Assembly (NCBI RefSeq): GCF_002999335.1
Contig: NW_020312754.1
Location: 62,001-126,000 of the forward strand
DNA length: 64,000 bases
From: Cyclospora cayetanensis
Lineage: Eukaryota; Apicomplexa; Conoidasida; Eucoccidiorida; Eimeriidae
Reading direction: 5' to 3'
The notes under the pieces are model-generated. The model was given only the letters and a program-made list of their open reading frames with translations, was not told the DNA's origin and did no database searches. This document shows, piece after piece, positions 61,565 to 64,000 of the stretch. A program made the position numbers and the translations under genes. Position 1 is the first letter of the stretch. Every line of letters starts with the position of its first letter.

Positions 61565-64000
61565 AATATTTCAAGAGATCAATTGTTTATTATTCCTCTG
61601 ACTTTCGAAAACACCGTAAAGGCAAAAGAGGATAGTTAATACCTCTGGGATATATGAATACCCAAGGAATTTGGCCTTTTGGGTTCATAGGCTCCAGGGT
61701 AGAGGACTTTATTCGTATTGACGAACTCCTCCTAAAGGAAACAGCTTTGCCACTCTCCGTGCACTAGAGGGCAGGGAGTTGTTTCTAACAGAATATTTGA
61801 CGTTGGCATCCTGTCACGCATGCTAATCCTACATTTTTCTTTTCTTCCCTTCGCTGGCTTACGCCTTTTCTCGTTTTGGAAGGAGCACAGAATTCTAATG
61901 CTGGGTCATTTAATCACCTTGCCTTCAGGGGGTTGGGAAGTGCAAGTCCTTCGAGGAGAGGCCCCGCACTGAAGGAGCGGAATCGGAGGGCCTTCACAAA
62001 AGCTCCTTTCTTCTATGGTCAAAAACTATGGCGCAGTTTGTACATTGTTTCCAAAATTTTCGTGGGGTGCAGACCTCCGCGACTCTCCTAGAATATCGTC
62101 CACTAGTCCAGTTTCAACACATCTGTGGTGATGAAGGAGGCTGCAATTGCTGTTTCTAATCTTCGGATACAGCAATGCACGTTTTAGTGATTGGTTCCTC
62201 CATTACCTTCTGGGCTTCCTTCGTGTTTTTGCTCTATCAGCACACGCACTTCAACTTCTTTCAGTCTGTTTGTGTGCTTGCGGGTTAAGCTCATCCGTTT
62301 TGCACCTATCCAGCAGTTCATTTTGCTACGCTCTGTGCAGCTGAACTGGCCGCGCGTCTTTGTACCCTGCTTAAAGTTCTGGAAGCCCCAGAGCGAGCGT
62401 GCTTTCCATTTTCCGAACTGCACTATGCGGAACTTGCAGTATCCGTAGAGTCGTCACTCTTGTCTCAATTGTCCTCACATTACACAAGGCGACACACATC
62501 CCAGGACCCGCTCCTTTTGTCTCGTTTCCTCCTGTTTTTATCGGAGGCCTAAACAACAGTACGTCTTAAAACGAGGGTGCCAGCAAGTATAGAGGCCAAG
62601 ACAGGAAATGTGCAAAAATTACAACCCACAAGGCCCTGGGTGGTAAAGTTGCCTCACACCTCCTACAGGCTAGTTCATTTGCATTGATAGATATTTAGAA
62701 TTATCATAGCATTTGACAGGCTCGCTGAACCAAAATCCCAAATTCACTATGTCACTTGCCCGTTGCCTTTCCCTTTGTTGTTCCCCGCTTTCCACTTATA
62801 AATTGAAGTGGAAAATCTAGCTTTGTCGCATGTAATGAATGTCGTGAGCTTTTAAAAAAACAGCGAAACTGTGGCCTCTATCAAAGTGAGAGATATATTT
62901 TTGCACAGCACTCCACCGCCGTAGGCCCTTGGTAACTTCTGAAAAAAGGAAACCTTTATTCTGCTCTCGGTGGCTTAAAATTGAATAAAGGGAGCGCGCA
63001 AATCGAGCTCATTGAAATTGGCACGAAGTTACAGATATACTGCTTGAATTCGATATTATTTACTCATATTTTGCAGGCATGCACCTTGACACAAATGATA
63101 CGCACATACATTCAAATGGAAATAGCAAATCAGTAAGTGCACAGTTACTCACAAACCCCATTCGCAGATGGCCAAGCTGTCAAATCTGTGTCTATCGATC
63201 GCCAATTTACTCCCAAAGCCTACATTTGTGGTCGGCAAAGATCGAAGCTGCTGGACGTGAAATAGACGGTTCCCCAATAACTTGTATTGGTTTGCTGCTT
63301 TTCCGTTTTATGAATGACATAGTCGTGGATCCATTGATAGTTGCAGACCATGTAGCTGCCTCGCAGCACGTAGACATGCAATGTGCGAGTTGTTGCTGCA
63401 CCTTATGCTGATCTTAGTGTCACCCTAATGTTTTGCTTGGTTTCTGTAGCACCCCAGCCCTGTCCACGCTGTATAAAGTCGTAATGTTGCCGTGGCAATG
63501 GCTGGGAAGAATTCACCATTTGGAGTAGTCACTCACACGCAACACTTTCTGGGTCTTTTATATGAAAGTGCCATGCCCAATAATCACTGTGAGGGCAAAA
63601 TTCGAAGAGACACAAACGAGAATGGGACATTGGTGACGCCGGATAGTAAGCCTGGCAGTGCTGTAGCCTTGATTGCTTTTAGGCCTCACTGCTGAGCGAA
63701 ACGCTTCACTTTATGTCCTCATAAGGAAAAACGTTGCTTTAAACAAAATATAAAACTGCACAGAGAGTTCCATTACCTCACAAGGTTCCAGTAGTAGAGG
63801 AGTGGAAGTTGCTTCAAGTGTCGCAAGCCGGCTGCGCTCCAGGTTACGTGTGTGGCACACTTGTCTCGCGTCATCATCGCTCGGAGACAATGCCTCTATT
63901 GACATGACGCGTACGCGTAGAACGTGTATAAGAATGGTGCTTCTATCTGATGGCCGATGTGTGAGCAGTTTTGCATGGGAACCTACAGTTTTTGATGCAA
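61565..64000. other. Gene-poor end of the window
   Basis: No complete gene. A possible first exon on minus at 63905-63777 starts MSIEALSPSDDDARQ and ends at a good donor (GAG|GTAATG), but no following exon could be assigned. Short frames elsewhere have no support. Confidence 0.35.

Overview
The window looks like nuclear DNA of a coccidian apicomplexan, most likely an Eimeria species. Three things point there. Runs of CAG/GCA/AGC triplets encode long Gln, Ala and Ser tracts. Genes are split by many short GT-AG introns. Both apicomplexan hallmarks (a MORN-SAM tyrosine-kinase-like kinase, a plastid-type ribosomal protein with a secretory leader) and decayed chromovirus-type retrotransposon sequence are present. 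Eimeria chromosomes are known to alternate triplet-repeat-rich and repeat-poor segments, and both kinds are visible here: about 1-8.5 kb and 54.5-59.6 kb are repeat-rich, and 8.5-54 kb is nearly free of triplet runs.

Layout. 1-3717 (+): 3' part of a Gln-rich coiled-coil gene. 4830-8451 (-): CCCH zinc-finger protein in five exons, convergent with the first gene. 8.5-15.6 kb: gene-poor, holding a decayed Ty3/gypsy pol (about 11.4-12.9 kb, minus) and one copy of a 1.17 kb repeat. 15655-20461 (+): multi-exon coiled-coil gene. 20.5-26.2 kb: gene-poor, with the inverted second copy of the 1.17 kb repeat. 26205-26820 (+): small three-exon gene. 27876-28484 (+): ribosomal protein eL6. 31516-34723 (+): kelch-repeat protein. 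About 36760-43060 (+): long, many-exon protein of unknown function. 43370-43956 (+): small, probably mitochondrial protein. 46512-45236 (-): TMEM205-like membrane protein. 47439-48812 (+): probable apicoplast ribosomal protein bL28. 48.9-52.24 kb: short exons on both strands whose gene structure I could not settle. 59392-54504 (-): TKL3-like MORN-SAM-kinase. 60-64 kb: a few possible exons only.

The genes do not form a pathway; this is an ordinary eukaryotic neighbourhood of unrelated genes. Exon models were built by hand from reading frames, splice consensus and intron phase. Where all phases agree I give exact coordinates, otherwise approximate ones. No homology search was possible, so family names rest on recognised motifs.
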